Source of the DNA: Nocardia arthritidis NBRC 100137
GTDB lineage: Bacteria; Actinomycetota; Actinomycetes; Mycobacteriales; Mycobacteriaceae
Reading direction: 5' to 3'
DNA length: 64,000 bases
NCBI RefSeq assembly: GCF_001612765.1
Contig: NZ_BDBB01000005.1
Coordinates: 186,001 to 250,000 of the forward strand
Below the pieces are notes generated by a model, which saw only the letters and a program-made list of their open reading frames with translations, was not told the DNA's origin and did not search any database. The position numbers and the translations under genes were made by a program. This document shows positions 1 through 7,554 of the stretch, piece by piece (the first letter of the stretch is position 1; each line of letters opens with the position of its first letter).

Positions 1-2
1 AA

Positions 3-743
3 ATGGCGAACGAACGCCTTCGCAATGCGATGCAGCAGGCTGGCCTCGACATCCCGGACGTCGCGGACAAGGTCGGCGTGGAGCCAAAGACCGTCGAACG
101 GTGGATCACGAAGGGCCGCGTGCCCTACCCAAAGCACCGGCATGCCGTCGCCGCGCTAGTCGGAGAAACCGAGAACTACTTGTGGCCGGACGCTCTCGCG
201 CCAGAACGGAAGGTCGAGGTTGCACAATCGGAAGTCCTGACGGTCTACCCACACCGCAGTGCAATTCCAAGTGACCTGTGGAAGCGGCTGCTGTCGAGCA
301 CGAGCGAACAACTCGACGTCCTCGTGCTCGCGGGCTTGTTCCTTGCCGAGGAGCCCGAATTCACACGAACCCTGCGCAAGAAGACACGCGACGGGCTGAA
401 GGTTCGACTGCTGTTCGGTCGCCCGACCGCGGCGGAAGCCGACAAGCGGAGCGCCGAGGAACGCCTGGCGGCAGGCACCGTGCCCTCGCGTATCAACAAC
501 GCACTCGCACTGATCGAGCCGCTGGCCGAGATCGAGGGCGTCGAGCTTCGATACCACGACACGACGCTCTACAACTCGGTGTTCCGATTCGACAACGAGA
601 TGATCGTCAACATGCATGTCTACGGGCTGCCGGGCGCGCACGCCCCCGCGCTTCATCTGCGCCAGTTGCCCGCTGGCGACATGTTCGAGACGTATATGAC
701 CAGCTTCGAGCACGTATGGTCGAACGCGACCCCCGAAAGGTGA
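3..743 (+). CDS. HTH-domain regulator of an integrative element
   Basis: 246 aa. Residues 1 to about 55 form a helix-turn-helix of the Xre/Cro type (the stretch VADKVGVEPKTVERWITKGR has the recognition-helix pattern and is followed by a Pro-rich turn). The remaining 190 residues are an uncharacterised C-terminal domain seen in actinobacterial regulators, with no catalytic motif I can name. The stop codon is 6 bp before the next gene, a Nudix hydrolase, so the two are probably co-transcribed. The ATG is at the very edge of the window; an upstream start cannot be excluded. It probably regulates the element it sits on, but its target is not visible. Confidence 0.7.
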   Translation: MANERLRNAMQQAGLDIPDVADKVGVEPKTVERWITKGRVPYPKHRHAVAALVGETENYLWPDALAPERKVEVAQSEVLTVYPHRSAIPSDLWKRLLSSTSEQLDVLVLAGLFLAEEPEFTRTLRKKTRDGLKVRLLFGRPTAAEADKRSAEERLAAGTVPSRINNALALIEPLAEIEGVELRYHDTTLYNSVFRFDNEMIVNMHVYGLPGAHAPALHLRQLPAGDMFETYMTSFEHVWSNATPER

Positions 744-749
744 TCGTTC

Positions 750-1220
750 ATGGCCCGGATCGATTATTTCCACGACCCTGACGCACCCACGCCGAACAGC
801 GTCAAGGTCGCCGTTAGTGCATTTGTGCGCGATTCACAGGGCAGAATCCTGATGATCCACCGCACCGACAATGATCACTATTCGATCCCTGGGGGCGGGC
901 TCGAAGCGGGCGAGACGGTCACACAGGCGCTCGTACGAGAGGTCAAAGAGGAAACCGGGATCGATGTGCAGGTGACCGACCTCATCGGAATATTCTCGAA
1001 TCCGGAGCACGTCATCGCATACGACGATGGTGAAGTCCGTCAGGAGTTCTCGATCTGCTTTCGCGCCGACCCAATCGGAGGCGAACTCCGAACTAGTTCG
1101 GAGTCGAAGGAAGTCAGATGGGTTGCACCTAGCGATGTTTCGTCTCTGGACGTCCATCCATCGATCGCGCTTCGTATCGAGCGGGGCCTGACTCCTTCAG
1201 CGCGGCCGTATTACACGTGA
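750..1220 (+). CDS. Nudix hydrolase (Pif-like context)
   Basis: 156 aa. A complete Nudix box (G-x5-E-x7-REV-x-EE-x-G-I) lies at about residues 49-71, so Mg-dependent hydrolysis of a nucleoside diphosphate-linked substrate is expected; the actual substrate cannot be read from sequence. It follows the HTH gene by 6 bp and lies on the same element as a tRNA-type integrase. In pSAM2 and related actinomycete elements a Nudix-motif protein, Pif, blocks redundant conjugative transfer between carriers. Pif-like function is therefore a reasonable inference here, but a generic housecleaning role is equally compatible. Confidence 0.85.
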   Translation: MARIDYFHDPDAPTPNSVKVAVSAFVRDSQGRILMIHRTDNDHYSIPGGGLEAGETVTQALVREVKEETGIDVQVTDLIGIFSNPEHVIAYDDGEVRQEFSICFRADPIGGELRTSSESKEVRWVAPSDVSSLDVHPSIALRIERGLTPSARPYYT

Positions 1221-1238
1221 CAGACGACGAACAGCCGA

Positions 1239-1769
1239 CTATTCACGCAACAGCTTCTCGGTACGGTCAACTGCTTCGATCAGCTCAGGCGCCGCCTCAG
1301 CCAACGACCTGGATACGACATGATCCGGGCCGTACCGTTCGCGGACCTCGGCAATGCGACTGAGCACATCCGTCGTCTCACCGGTTGGGGTCGTCGTGAT
1401 ATCCGCCCACCACAGCGCGTCGCGGAGTGCTGTCTGCTCATCCGGCCAGCGGATCTCGATATTGCGGTTGCGCGCCTCGACACAAGCACACGAATGGTTG
1501 GCGACGAGAGCGCACAATCGCTCCGGCGCGCCCTCACGCCGCAGGAACTCGGCGCCATCAACCGGATGAAATCCGGTCTCACGGATCGACGGCGCGTAGC
1601 CGATGTCATGCAGCCACGCCGCAGCCAGCAATAGGTCGCCGTCGTCAACCACATCGACGGCCTGCTGAGCATGCCGAGCAACGCCTTGGACGTGCTGCCA
1701 CCGCCGAGACATGCCGACGAGATTATCCCGTGCCAGCTGCGCGGCCCACGCAACGAAGTCATCGGTCAT
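1239..1769 (-). CDS. HD-domain phosphohydrolase
   Basis: 176 aa from the ATG at 1769. The open frame extends further upstream but would overlap the integrase gene, and an alternative ATG lies at 1796. The HD superfamily signature is present: H26 in the first helix, the H54-D55 pair in AAWLHDIGYAP, and further His residues around 70-100. Such proteins are metal-dependent phosphohydrolases, often acting on nucleotides. It converges with the Nudix gene (18 bp between stops) and lies directly downstream of the integrase in the same direction. It is probably cargo of the integrated element; its specific substrate is unknown. Confidence 0.75.
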   Translation of the reverse strand: MTDDFVAWAAQLARDNLVGMSRRWQHVQGVARHAQQAVDVVDDGDLLLAAAWLHDIGYAPSIRETGFHPVDGAEFLRREGAPERLCALVANHSCACVEARNRNIEIRWPDEQTALRDALWWADITTTPTGETTDVLSRIAEVRERYGPDHVVSRSLAEAAPELIEAVDRTEKLLRE

Positions 1770-1834
1770 ACAGGCAACCGTATCGCCTTGCCCCATGACC
1801 TGCTGTTGCCCCTGACTGCGCCGTCCGGACGGCC

Positions 1835-2767
1835 CTACAGTTTGTCGCCCAGCCGCGCCCGGCGGTGCGCTGCTTTCGCTCGACTGTCCGCGACCGCGGC
1901 GCCATAGCGGGACAACATCTGACGCGATCGCCATCCGGCGAGCATCATGAGGTCTTGCTCCTGGCCGCCGCTGTCGAGCCAGGTATGCGCGAAGAAGTGG
2001 CGGAGCTGATGAGGATGCAGACGTTCGATGCCGGCCGCGTCGCATCGACGCTCGAGCATCTGGCGGATACCGGAGTCGGTCATCACTCCTCGGTAACCGA
2101 GCCACAGAGCCGGATTGTCGTTCTTCGCGCCCGGATGCTTCGCACGCACCCGGAGGTATCTCCGCAGCACCGTTCGGGTCTTGTCACCGAACGGACACGT
2201 CCGCGGTCGGCCGCCCTTGCCGATCACCAGCACCGTGTTCTCATTGAAGTCGAGCGAGTCCACCTCAAGCGGTGCGAGTTCGCCGCACCGCATCCCAGTG
2301 TCGGCGAACAACCGGATGATGGCGTTATCGCGTCGGTCGGCGAAGTCAGCGCCATCACACTCTGCGAGAAGAGCTTTCACCGCGTCCATGCTCGGCACGG
2401 GCACCTGCTGATCAGGGACCGCAGGCGGGCTCATCTTGTCGAACGGATTCGAGTCGATGATCTCTTCGGCCGCGAGGTACTTGAAGAACTGTTGCAGCGA
2501 TCGGTACTGGCCGCGTGCGTACTCCGGTGACAACGGCTCACCGGTGCGCCGATTGGGTCGCGTGAGTAGGTCCTCGATGTAACCGCCGATATGGGCGCGG
2601 GTGATGTCCGGCGCTGTGGTCGGCAACTCGCGTTCCTGAAGGTAGTCGGCGAAGTACCGGATTCGGGTGAGGTAGCCGTCGATGGTCTGCTTGCTCCGGT
2701 TCTTGCGACGCAGCTCCGTCGCGAAGTCCTCGGCAAGCTCTCTGATGTCGTCCAAATCCATCCCCAT
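1835..2767 (-). CDS. Tyrosine recombinase/integrase
   Basis: 310 aa. An N-terminal SAM-like core-binding domain (about residues 5-105) is followed by a catalytic domain with all expected residues: R160 in TGMRCGEL, K184 in the beta-hairpin, H253-x-x-R256 in HPHQLRH, W279 in AGWRSRQ and the nucleophile Y288. It should therefore be active. The gene starts just inside the DNA adjoining the 3' end of the CAT-anticodon tRNA and reads away from it, typical for an integrase beside its attachment site. ATGs at 2767 and 2761 (MGMDLDD) both fit. No excisionase gene is seen next to it. Confidence 0.9.
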   Translation of the reverse strand: MGMDLDDIRELAEDFATELRRKNRSKQTIDGYLTRIRYFADYLQERELPTTAPDITRAHIGGYIEDLLTRPNRRTGEPLSPEYARGQYRSLQQFFKYLAAEEIIDSNPFDKMSPPAVPDQQVPVPSMDAVKALLAECDGADFADRRDNAIIRLFADTGMRCGELAPLEVDSLDFNENTVLVIGKGGRPRTCPFGDKTRTVLRRYLRVRAKHPGAKNDNPALWLGYRGVMTDSGIRQMLERRCDAAGIERLHPHQLRHFFAHTWLDSGGQEQDLMMLAGWRSRQMLSRYGAAVADSRAKAAHRRARLGDKL

Positions 2768-2864
2768 GTCCGGATTCTACCGGCAAAATACATTGCTGAT
2801 GGAGCACTGTTCTGGACCAACTCGGCTGTAGCGTTCAGCGTTTCCGCTGGTCAAGTACCATTTG

Positions 2865-2938
2865 TGGGGCGGGCGGGGCTCGAACCCGCGACCAATGGAT
2901 TATGAGTCCACGGCTCTAACCGACTGAGCTACCGCCCC
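2865..2938 (-). tRNA. tRNA with CAT anticodon (elongator Met; Ile2 possible)
   Basis: The minus strand folds into a full cloverleaf: acceptor GGGGCGG pairs with CCGCCCC, D-arm GCTC/GAGC, anticodon stem GTGGA/TCCAT (one G-U pair), anticodon loop CTCATAA, T-arm GCGGG/CCCGC with loop TTCGAGC. The anticodon is CAT. In actinobacteria this is usually elongator tRNA-Met, though a lysidine-modified Ile2 tRNA carries the same DNA anticodon. CCA is not encoded. Its 3' end faces the integrase and is the likely attachment site. Confidence 0.93.
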
Positions 2939-3045
2939 GTGCCGCGGAGAACCGCGAGCGTTGTGGATGCTACCGGGTCCTTCGGGGTGGAAACCAGTCG
3001 CCTGGCTTAGGGTGGAGGCTTCGGAAACTTACTGGAGGGTCAGGT

Positions 3046-3495
3046 ATGGCCGGTCTGTTCACGAAGGCGCTGAAGGCGCATCAGTGGGTGTACGAGAACA
3101 GCGGCGGGCTGGTGGGGCATCGGCTGCTGCTGGGGAATCCGACACTGCTGCTGCGGACGGTGGGGCGTAAGTCCGGCGCGGAGCGGACTTCGGCGCTGAC
3201 GTACGCGCGCGACGGCGGGGATTATCTGGTGACGGCGTCCAACGGCGGGTCGCCGCGACCGCCGGGGTGGCTGGCGAATCTGAAGGCGCGGCCGGAGTGC
3301 GAGATCCAGGTCGGGCGGCGGAAACTGACGGTGCGGGCCCGGGCGACGTTGCCGGATGATCCCGAGTACGCCCGGCGGTGGGCGCTCGTCGACAAGGTGA
3401 ACAAGGGTCGCTACAGCGCCTATCAGAAGCTGACCAAGCGGCCCATCGCGGTCGTGGTGCTGACCCCGGCGCAGCGGGGTCAGTCCTCGCGATAG
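3046..3495 (+). CDS. Nitroreductase/deazaflavin (F420)-dependent oxidoreductase family
   Basis: 149 aa, the usual length of Ddn-like split-barrel proteins. The conserved run of the family is visible: LLLRTVGRKSG near residue 40, then the R-T-S-A-L-T-Y strand, the segment GWLANLKARPECEIQVG and the C-terminal WALVDKVNKGR-YSAYQ. Relatives in mycobacteria and Nocardia bind cofactor F420 and reduce quinones or nitro compounds, often at the membrane. The first residues (LFTKALKAHQWVYENSGG) form the amphipathic N-terminal helix typical of the family. A GGAGGG-like ribosome site precedes the ATG. The 3' end overlaps a small convergent gene by 16 bp. Confidence 0.85.
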   Translation: MAGLFTKALKAHQWVYENSGGLVGHRLLLGNPTLLLRTVGRKSGAERTSALTYARDGGDYLVTASNGGSPRPPGWLANLKARPECEIQVGRRKLTVRARATLPDDPEYARRWALVDKVNKGRYSAYQKLTKRPIAVVVLTPAQRGQSSR

Positions 3496-3644
3496 TCCTC
3501 GTCCCAGTCGTCCTCGTAGTCGTCGGCGTCGTCATGGTCGTCCCATAGCTCGGCTTCCTTGGGTGGCCGGCTGGCGAACGCCACGACAGCGACGACGAAG
3601 CCGAGGACCACGATGACGATACCGACGACGAGCAGAGTCTCCAC
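3480..3644 (-). CDS. Small single-pass membrane protein with acidic tail
   Basis: 54 aa from a GTG at 3644. Residues 3-23 are almost purely hydrophobic (LLVVGIVIVVLGFVVAVVAF) and form one transmembrane helix. The tail from about residue 30 is strongly acidic, dominated by Asp and Glu with W, Y and one H, and ends near YRED. Third-position GC is high and the layout (helix first, acidic cytoplasmic or external tail after) looks like a real protein rather than a shadow. It overlaps the 3' end of the convergent F420-type gene by 16 bp. No function is known to me. Confidence 0.6.
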   Translation of the reverse strand: METLLVVGIVIVVLGFVVAVVAFASRPPKEAELWDDHDDADDYEDDWDEDYRED

Positions 3645-3708
3645 CCCGGCACCCTAGCGCCGTCACCGGGACCTCGCACTACGTCAATTGTCCAGTTCGC
3701 CGCTTTGT

Positions 3709-4704
3709 TCACACTGTTAACAAAGTGCGCCCCACGGCCGCTCGGGACTCGATGGCGGCATGCGCCCGATGGGCTTCGTCGAGCGGGAAGGTCTGGCCGA
3801 TGACGACCTCCAAGCGCCCCGCGGCGACCTCGTCCTGGGCGCGCCGGGCCAGCGCCTGCCAATCGACATCCGAACCGGTGATGTCGAACAGCCCGTAGAC
3901 GGTGACATCGCGCGCCGCCGCGTCGTCCCGGTCCAGTGTGGCGAATTCACCTGCGGCAGCGCCGTATCCGAGAAAGCGCCCGCCGTCCGCGACGACCGTG
4001 AGGGCGGCCTCGCCGAGCCCGCCGCCCGCACCGTCGAGCACCACGTGCGCCCCCGCTCCCCCGGTCGCCGCGCGCGCCTCGGCCGCCCAATCGGGCGCGG
4101 AGTAGTCGACCACCGCGGTCGCGCCGAGCCGCTCGGCCAGTTCCAGCTTCGTGGCGCCACGTGCGGCGGCGACGACGTTCGCGCCCGCGGCGCGGGCGAG
4201 CTGGATCAACAAGACGCCCAGCCCGCCGGCCGCGGCGGTGATCAGCACCCATTCCCCCGGTTGGACGGCGGCGCGGTCGAACACGGCGAGCGCCGTCCTG
4301 CCGTCGTGGGTGAGCGCGACGGCCTGCGCCGGAGTCAGCCCCTCGGGCAAAGCCACCAGCGTGTCCGCCTTGGCCACTGCTTTCTCGGCGTATCCGCCGA
4401 TCGGCAGGCCTCCGCCGATGCCGCTGGCCGCGGTGGGCGTCGACACTCGCTTGCCGACCCAGGACGGATCGACGCCCGGACCGACCGACGCCACCACACC
4501 GGCGATCGCGCCGCCGGGCACGTAGGGCAGCTCGATCGCGAAGAAGTCGGTGCCCCAGCCGGAACGCAGCCGAGTGTCCAGGAACATCACATCCGCGGCA
4601 GCCACGTCGACGACCACCTCCCCCGGTCCGGCCGTAGGCTCCGGCAGCTCCCGCACCACGAGCACCTCTGGCCCACCGAACTCACTGGCTTGTACAGCCC
4701 TCAT
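3709..4704 (-). CDS. Zinc-less quinone oxidoreductase-type MDR dehydrogenase
   Basis: 331 aa, normal length for the quinone oxidoreductase branch of medium-chain dehydrogenases. The N-terminal GroES-like domain begins MRAVQASEFGGPEVL and contains no catalytic-zinc ligand set. The Rossmann domain carries AAAGGLGVLLIQLARAAG (about residues 157-174), the NADPH site, and the C-terminus ends in AAVGRTLLTV like other family members. It should reduce quinones or activated double bonds with NADPH. It converges with the small membrane gene and is transcribed alone; the upstream neighbour is 81 bp away on the same strand. Confidence 0.85.
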   Translation of the reverse strand: MRAVQASEFGGPEVLVVRELPEPTAGPGEVVVDVAAADVMFLDTRLRSGWGTDFFAIELPYVPGGAIAGVVASVGPGVDPSWVGKRVSTPTAASGIGGGLPIGGYAEKAVAKADTLVALPEGLTPAQAVALTHDGRTALAVFDRAAVQPGEWVLITAAAGGLGVLLIQLARAAGANVVAAARGATKLELAERLGATAVVDYSAPDWAAEARAATGGAGAHVVLDGAGGGLGEAALTVVADGGRFLGYGAAAGEFATLDRDDAAARDVTVYGLFDITGSDVDWQALARRAQDEVAAGRLEVVIGQTFPLDEAHRAHAAIESRAAVGRTLLTV

Positions 4705-4785
4705 GACACACCCTTCGTCGTTCCTTGCCGCCTATCGACGAAGATCAGCATGAAACCTCGAGGCATGTTGAGGTCAAATCGTGCG

Positions 4786-5187
4786 TCAGGAACCTCCGCC
4801 ACAACTGGAACTACTGCCCCCACCACAACTGGAACTACTGCCCCCACCGCAACTGGAACTACTGCCCCCACCGCAACTACTACCGCTCCCACCACCGCAA
4901 CTACTGCCGTGGTGGTGATGGTCGTGGTGGTGGTGATGTCCGCCCCCGCAGCCGCTCGGCTGATCGAACCCGCCGATCAAACCGGCGCCGCCGGCCGCCC
5001 AGAACGGATCCGTGGAACCCCCCTCGTGATATCCCCCGCTCCGATTCCCGACGCCCCACCCACCATACGGGGGCGGCGGCAGGAACCGGTTGCGCTGCGA
5101 GCGGATGACGACCACCACGATGATGATCGGAACCGCCACGAGGAGCAGCACCATCAAAAGAATGAACAGAAGGATGAGTGCGCTCAT
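4786..5187 (-). CDS. Membrane-anchored His-rich and Cys-Gly-Ser-repeat protein
   Basis: 133 aa. An N-terminal transmembrane helix (about residues 4-29, ILLFILLMVLLLVAV and onward) is followed by a Pro/Gly/Tyr linker, a histidine cluster (GGGHHHHHDHHHHG, about residues 82-95) and a C-terminal low-complexity tail of repeated SSSSCGGG units with five cysteines in the repeats. The tail is encoded by a tandem 24-bp DNA repeat. The composition suggests metal binding or thiol modification outside the membrane; this is inference. Similar CGGG-rich tails occur in TIGR04222-type membrane proteins. It is divergent from a glycine-rich-domain-like gene with a 43-bp gap, so the two probably share a promoter region. 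Confidence 0.75.
   Translation of the reverse strand: MSALILLFILLMVLLLVAVPIIIVVVVIRSQRNRFLPPPPYGGWGVGNRSGGYHEGGSTDPFWAAGGAGLIGGFDQPSGCGGGHHHHHDHHHHGSSCGGGSGSSCGGGSSSSCGGGSSSSCGGGSSSSCGGGS
4802..4873. repeat. Three tandem 24-bp repeats
   Basis: Three near-identical 24-bp copies that differ only at the last base (A or G). They start with CAACTGGAACTACTG and end with a C-rich run. On the minus strand each encodes the octapeptide SSSSCGGG of the preceding protein. More degenerate copies continue to about 4915. Copy-number change by slippage would add or remove eight residues without a frameshift. Confidence 0.9.
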
Positions 5188-5230
5188 GTCAGAACGGTAG
5201 CGGCCTATCGACGCGCACGTACAGTGAACT

Positions 5231-5746
5231 GTGGTGAACTTCAGGTTCCATAGATCTCCTGCGCGCGAGATCGACCTGGCGACCGTGCGCGCCGCCGTCG
5301 ACGCGCTGGAACTGCCCGAGGCCGTCTACAAGACCTGCCCATGGCAGCCGCGGGAATTGGTGGACAAGGGATTGCGGCAGTGGCTGTTGTGCTGCGGCGC
5401 CGCCATGCGTGACGACCAGGTGATCGGCATGCCGTCGCACGCGGTGGACGAGGCATGGCACGGGTTCATCCTGTGCACCAAGCGCTATGCGGAGTTCTGC
5501 GCCATCGCCTACGGCCGCTTCCTGCACCACTTCCCGGAAGGCGCCGGGCCCCCGGTCGATTCGCACGGCAGCATGGCGGAGCAGCTCGGCCGCACGGTGG
5601 TGGCGTGGTCGCTCGTGGCGGCTCCGGGCGAGGAAAGCGTGCTGTGGGATCTGGACCGCCGGGTCGGCGTCGAGCAGCCGTGGGGCGTCGAGCCCGAGCG
5701 AGTGGTGGCCGTGGAGGCCGAACTCGCCCGTGCCCGCGCCTCCTGA
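5231..5746 (+). CDS. Glycine-rich-domain-like protein
   Basis: 171 aa from GTG at 5231. The central HAVDEAWHGFILCTKRYAEFC and following FGRFLHH-like segment match the pattern of proteins annotated as glycine-rich domain-containing (GRDP/DUF1399-like), where an H-x-x-D-x-x-W-H signature is invariant. There are several cysteines (CPWQP, LLCCG, LCTK, FCAIA). The biochemical role of the family in bacteria is not established. It is divergently transcribed from the Cys/Gly/His-rich membrane protein, with start codons 43 bp apart, which suggests joint function or regulation. Its stop abuts the convergent ephD gene with no gap. Confidence 0.65.
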   Translation: MVNFRFHRSPAREIDLATVRAAVDALELPEAVYKTCPWQPRELVDKGLRQWLLCCGAAMRDDQVIGMPSHAVDEAWHGFILCTKRYAEFCAIAYGRFLHHFPEGAGPPVDSHGSMAEQLGRTVVAWSLVAAPGEESVLWDLDRRVGVEQPWGVEPERVVAVEAELARARAS

Positions 5747-7525
5747 TCAGGTCAGCTTCACCCGCGCCGCCAGGAATCGGACGACGGCGGGCGCGAGCCG
5801 CCCGAAGTGGTACTGCAGGTGGGCCTCCGGCGTCACCGGCACGACGCTGCGATTGCCCTCGATGGCGCGCACGATCCGCTCGGCCACCTTCTCCGGGCCG
5901 TAACGCCGCATCCGGTAGAGGTTGTCGTAACGCTCCTGCTTGCGCCGCTGCTCCTCCGCGCTGACACCGGAGAACCGAGTGCGCCGCACGATGTCGGTGT
6001 GCACGATGCCGGGGCAGATGGTGTGCACCGCGATCCCGCGCCCGGCCACTTCGGCCCGTAGGCAGTCGGAGAACATGAACACCGCCGACTTGCTGGTGGA
6101 ATAGGCGCTGAACCCTTGTTGCGGACTGTAGGCCGCCATGCTCGAGAGGTTGACGATATGCCCGCCGAGGCCGCGCTCGGCCATAGCCGGACCGAACGCG
6201 CGACAGCCGTTCAGCACGCCGCCGAGGTTGATCCGCATCACCCGGTCGAACTCCGCCGCCGACGTCTCGAAGAATTTCCCGGCCTGGCCGATTCCGGCGT
6301 TGTTGATCAGGATGTCCGGCACGCCGTGGGTCTCCAGCACTGTCGCGGCGTGCGCCCGCATCTCGTCTTCGTCGGCGACATCGAGCGGATAGGCATGCGC
6401 TACACCGTGTTCGGCGGCGATCAGCTCGGCGGTCTCCTTCGCTGCCGCGAGATCGATGTCGGACACTACGATCTCGGCCCCGCGACGGGCCAAGGCGAGC
6501 GCGGTCGCGCGGCCGATACCGCTGCCCGCGCCCGTGATGACCACCAGCTGATCGTCGAACGGCCGCCCGGTGCGACCCACCTCGGCGCGGCGCAGCGTCC
6601 GGGGCGCCGCCGAGCCGCCGAGCGTGTCGATCAGTTCGGCGGTGGCGGTGGCCAGCAATTCCGGATGCGAGAACGGCATCCAGTGCCCGGCGGGCACATC
6701 CCGCCGCCACAGCCGCCCGGTCCACTTGTGTTCGTCGTCGAATCCCGCGGGACGCACGGCGACGTCGCGTCCGGCGACGATCAGCTGCACCGGCACCTCG
6801 GTGCGCCGCTCGCGCGGGGCGAGCATGCGCCGCACGATGTTCGCGCGATAGATCAACAGGCCGTCGACGATGTCGGCGCGGAAGGTGGGGCCGAGCCGCA
6901 CGTTCGACGGCGCTGTCTCGTTCATGATCGAGACCACCCGCTGCCACACTCGTTCGGTCCCGGCCAGGCCGAAGGCGGCGCGCGGCAGCCCGGGAGTCAT
7001 GAAGAAGAAGGTGTAGGCCGACGACAGCAGCTGGGTGAACGGCTGCCACACGTTGCGCGGGGTCGGACGGGCCAGCCTGTGGCGGATCCACTTGCCGATG
7101 TGGTCCAGATTCGGCCCCGACACCGAGGTGAACGACGCGACCCGGGTGGCGGCGCGCGGCTCGCACACCGCTTCCCACACCTGCACCGAACCCCAGTCGT
7201 GGGCCAGCACGTGTACGGGCCGGTCGGGGCTCACCGCGTCGGCGACCGCGTAGAAGTCCGCGGCCAGGCGATCGAGCCGGAAGTCGGCGGTGCGCCGGGT
7301 ACGGGTGGAACGGCCGTGCCCGCGGGTGTCGTAGGCGACGACGTGGAATCGCCTGGCCAGCCGCGGCACGACCGCGTCCCAGAGGTGATGGGTATCCGGC
7401 CAGCCGTGCACGAGCACGACGGTCTCGGCGGCCGGGTCGCCGTATTCGTAGACGGCGAGACCGAATTCGCCGCTGCGCACGGTTCGTTCGATCGCGGGGA
7501 GTTCGGCGATTTCGGTGGTGGTCAT
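5747..7525 (-). CDS. ephD: EphD-type epoxide hydrolase / short-chain dehydrogenase fusion
   Basis: 592 aa, the same length as M. tuberculosis EphD (Rv2214c). Residues 1 to about 300 are an alpha/beta hydrolase: HGWPDTHH oxyanion segment, nucleophile Asp in AHDWGS, and a C-terminal His in AGHWMPF, as in epoxide hydrolases. Residues about 320-592 are a short-chain dehydrogenase with GAGSGIG, NNAG and catalytic Y-x3-K (AYSTSKSAV). In M. tuberculosis EphD acts on oxygenated (epoxy) mycolic acids. I chose the second of two adjacent ATGs because AGGAG sits about 5 nt before it; the first is at 7528. It is the last gene of a three-gene operon. Confidence 0.88.
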   Translation of the reverse strand: MTTTEIAELPAIERTVRSGEFGLAVYEYGDPAAETVVLVHGWPDTHHLWDAVVPRLARRFHVVAYDTRGHGRSTRTRRTADFRLDRLAADFYAVADAVSPDRPVHVLAHDWGSVQVWEAVCEPRAATRVASFTSVSGPNLDHIGKWIRHRLARPTPRNVWQPFTQLLSSAYTFFFMTPGLPRAAFGLAGTERVWQRVVSIMNETAPSNVRLGPTFRADIVDGLLIYRANIVRRMLAPRERRTEVPVQLIVAGRDVAVRPAGFDDEHKWTGRLWRRDVPAGHWMPFSHPELLATATAELIDTLGGSAAPRTLRRAEVGRTGRPFDDQLVVITGAGSGIGRATALALARRGAEIVVSDIDLAAAKETAELIAAEHGVAHAYPLDVADEDEMRAHAATVLETHGVPDILINNAGIGQAGKFFETSAAEFDRVMRINLGGVLNGCRAFGPAMAERGLGGHIVNLSSMAAYSPQQGFSAYSTSKSAVFMFSDCLRAEVAGRGIAVHTICPGIVHTDIVRRTRFSGVSAEEQRRKQERYDNLYRMRRYGPEKVAERIVRAIEGNRSVVPVTPEAHLQYHFGRLAPAVVRFLAARVKLT

Positions 7526-7554
7526 CATTCTCCTTGGCCGATCGGCAGGCCGGA

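Larger units (their letters stand above)
1..2865. mobile_element. Integrase-proximal end of a tRNA-integrated element (partial)
   Basis: A tyrosine integrase gene starts about 100 bp beyond the 3' end of a tRNA gene and reads away from it, which is the usual layout when an element has integrated into the tRNA 3' end. The genes behind the integrase (HD protein, Nudix hydrolase, HTH regulator) are not part of the conserved chromosome block seen further right. Actinomycete integrative and conjugative elements such as pSAM2 carry a Nudix-motif protein (Pif) and a tRNA-targeting integrase. The other end lies outside the window, so the extent, replication and transfer genes are unknown. The left boundary given is simply the window edge. 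Confidence 0.6.

Noticed and set aside
156..773. 205-aa minus-strand frame opposite the HTH gene
   Set aside because: Typical high-GC shadow: composition is Arg/Gln/His-rich, no ribosome site, and the plus-strand frame has clear domains.
4786..4915. CRISPR-like repeats
   Set aside because: The 24-bp units are contiguous without spacers and encode a protein tail; this is a coding tandem repeat.
3760..5253. 497-aa plus-strand frame covering the quinone oxidoreductase and Cys-rich genes
   Set aside because: Antisense shadow of two real genes; contains Thr/Ala runs that are only the reverse of the 24-bp repeats.
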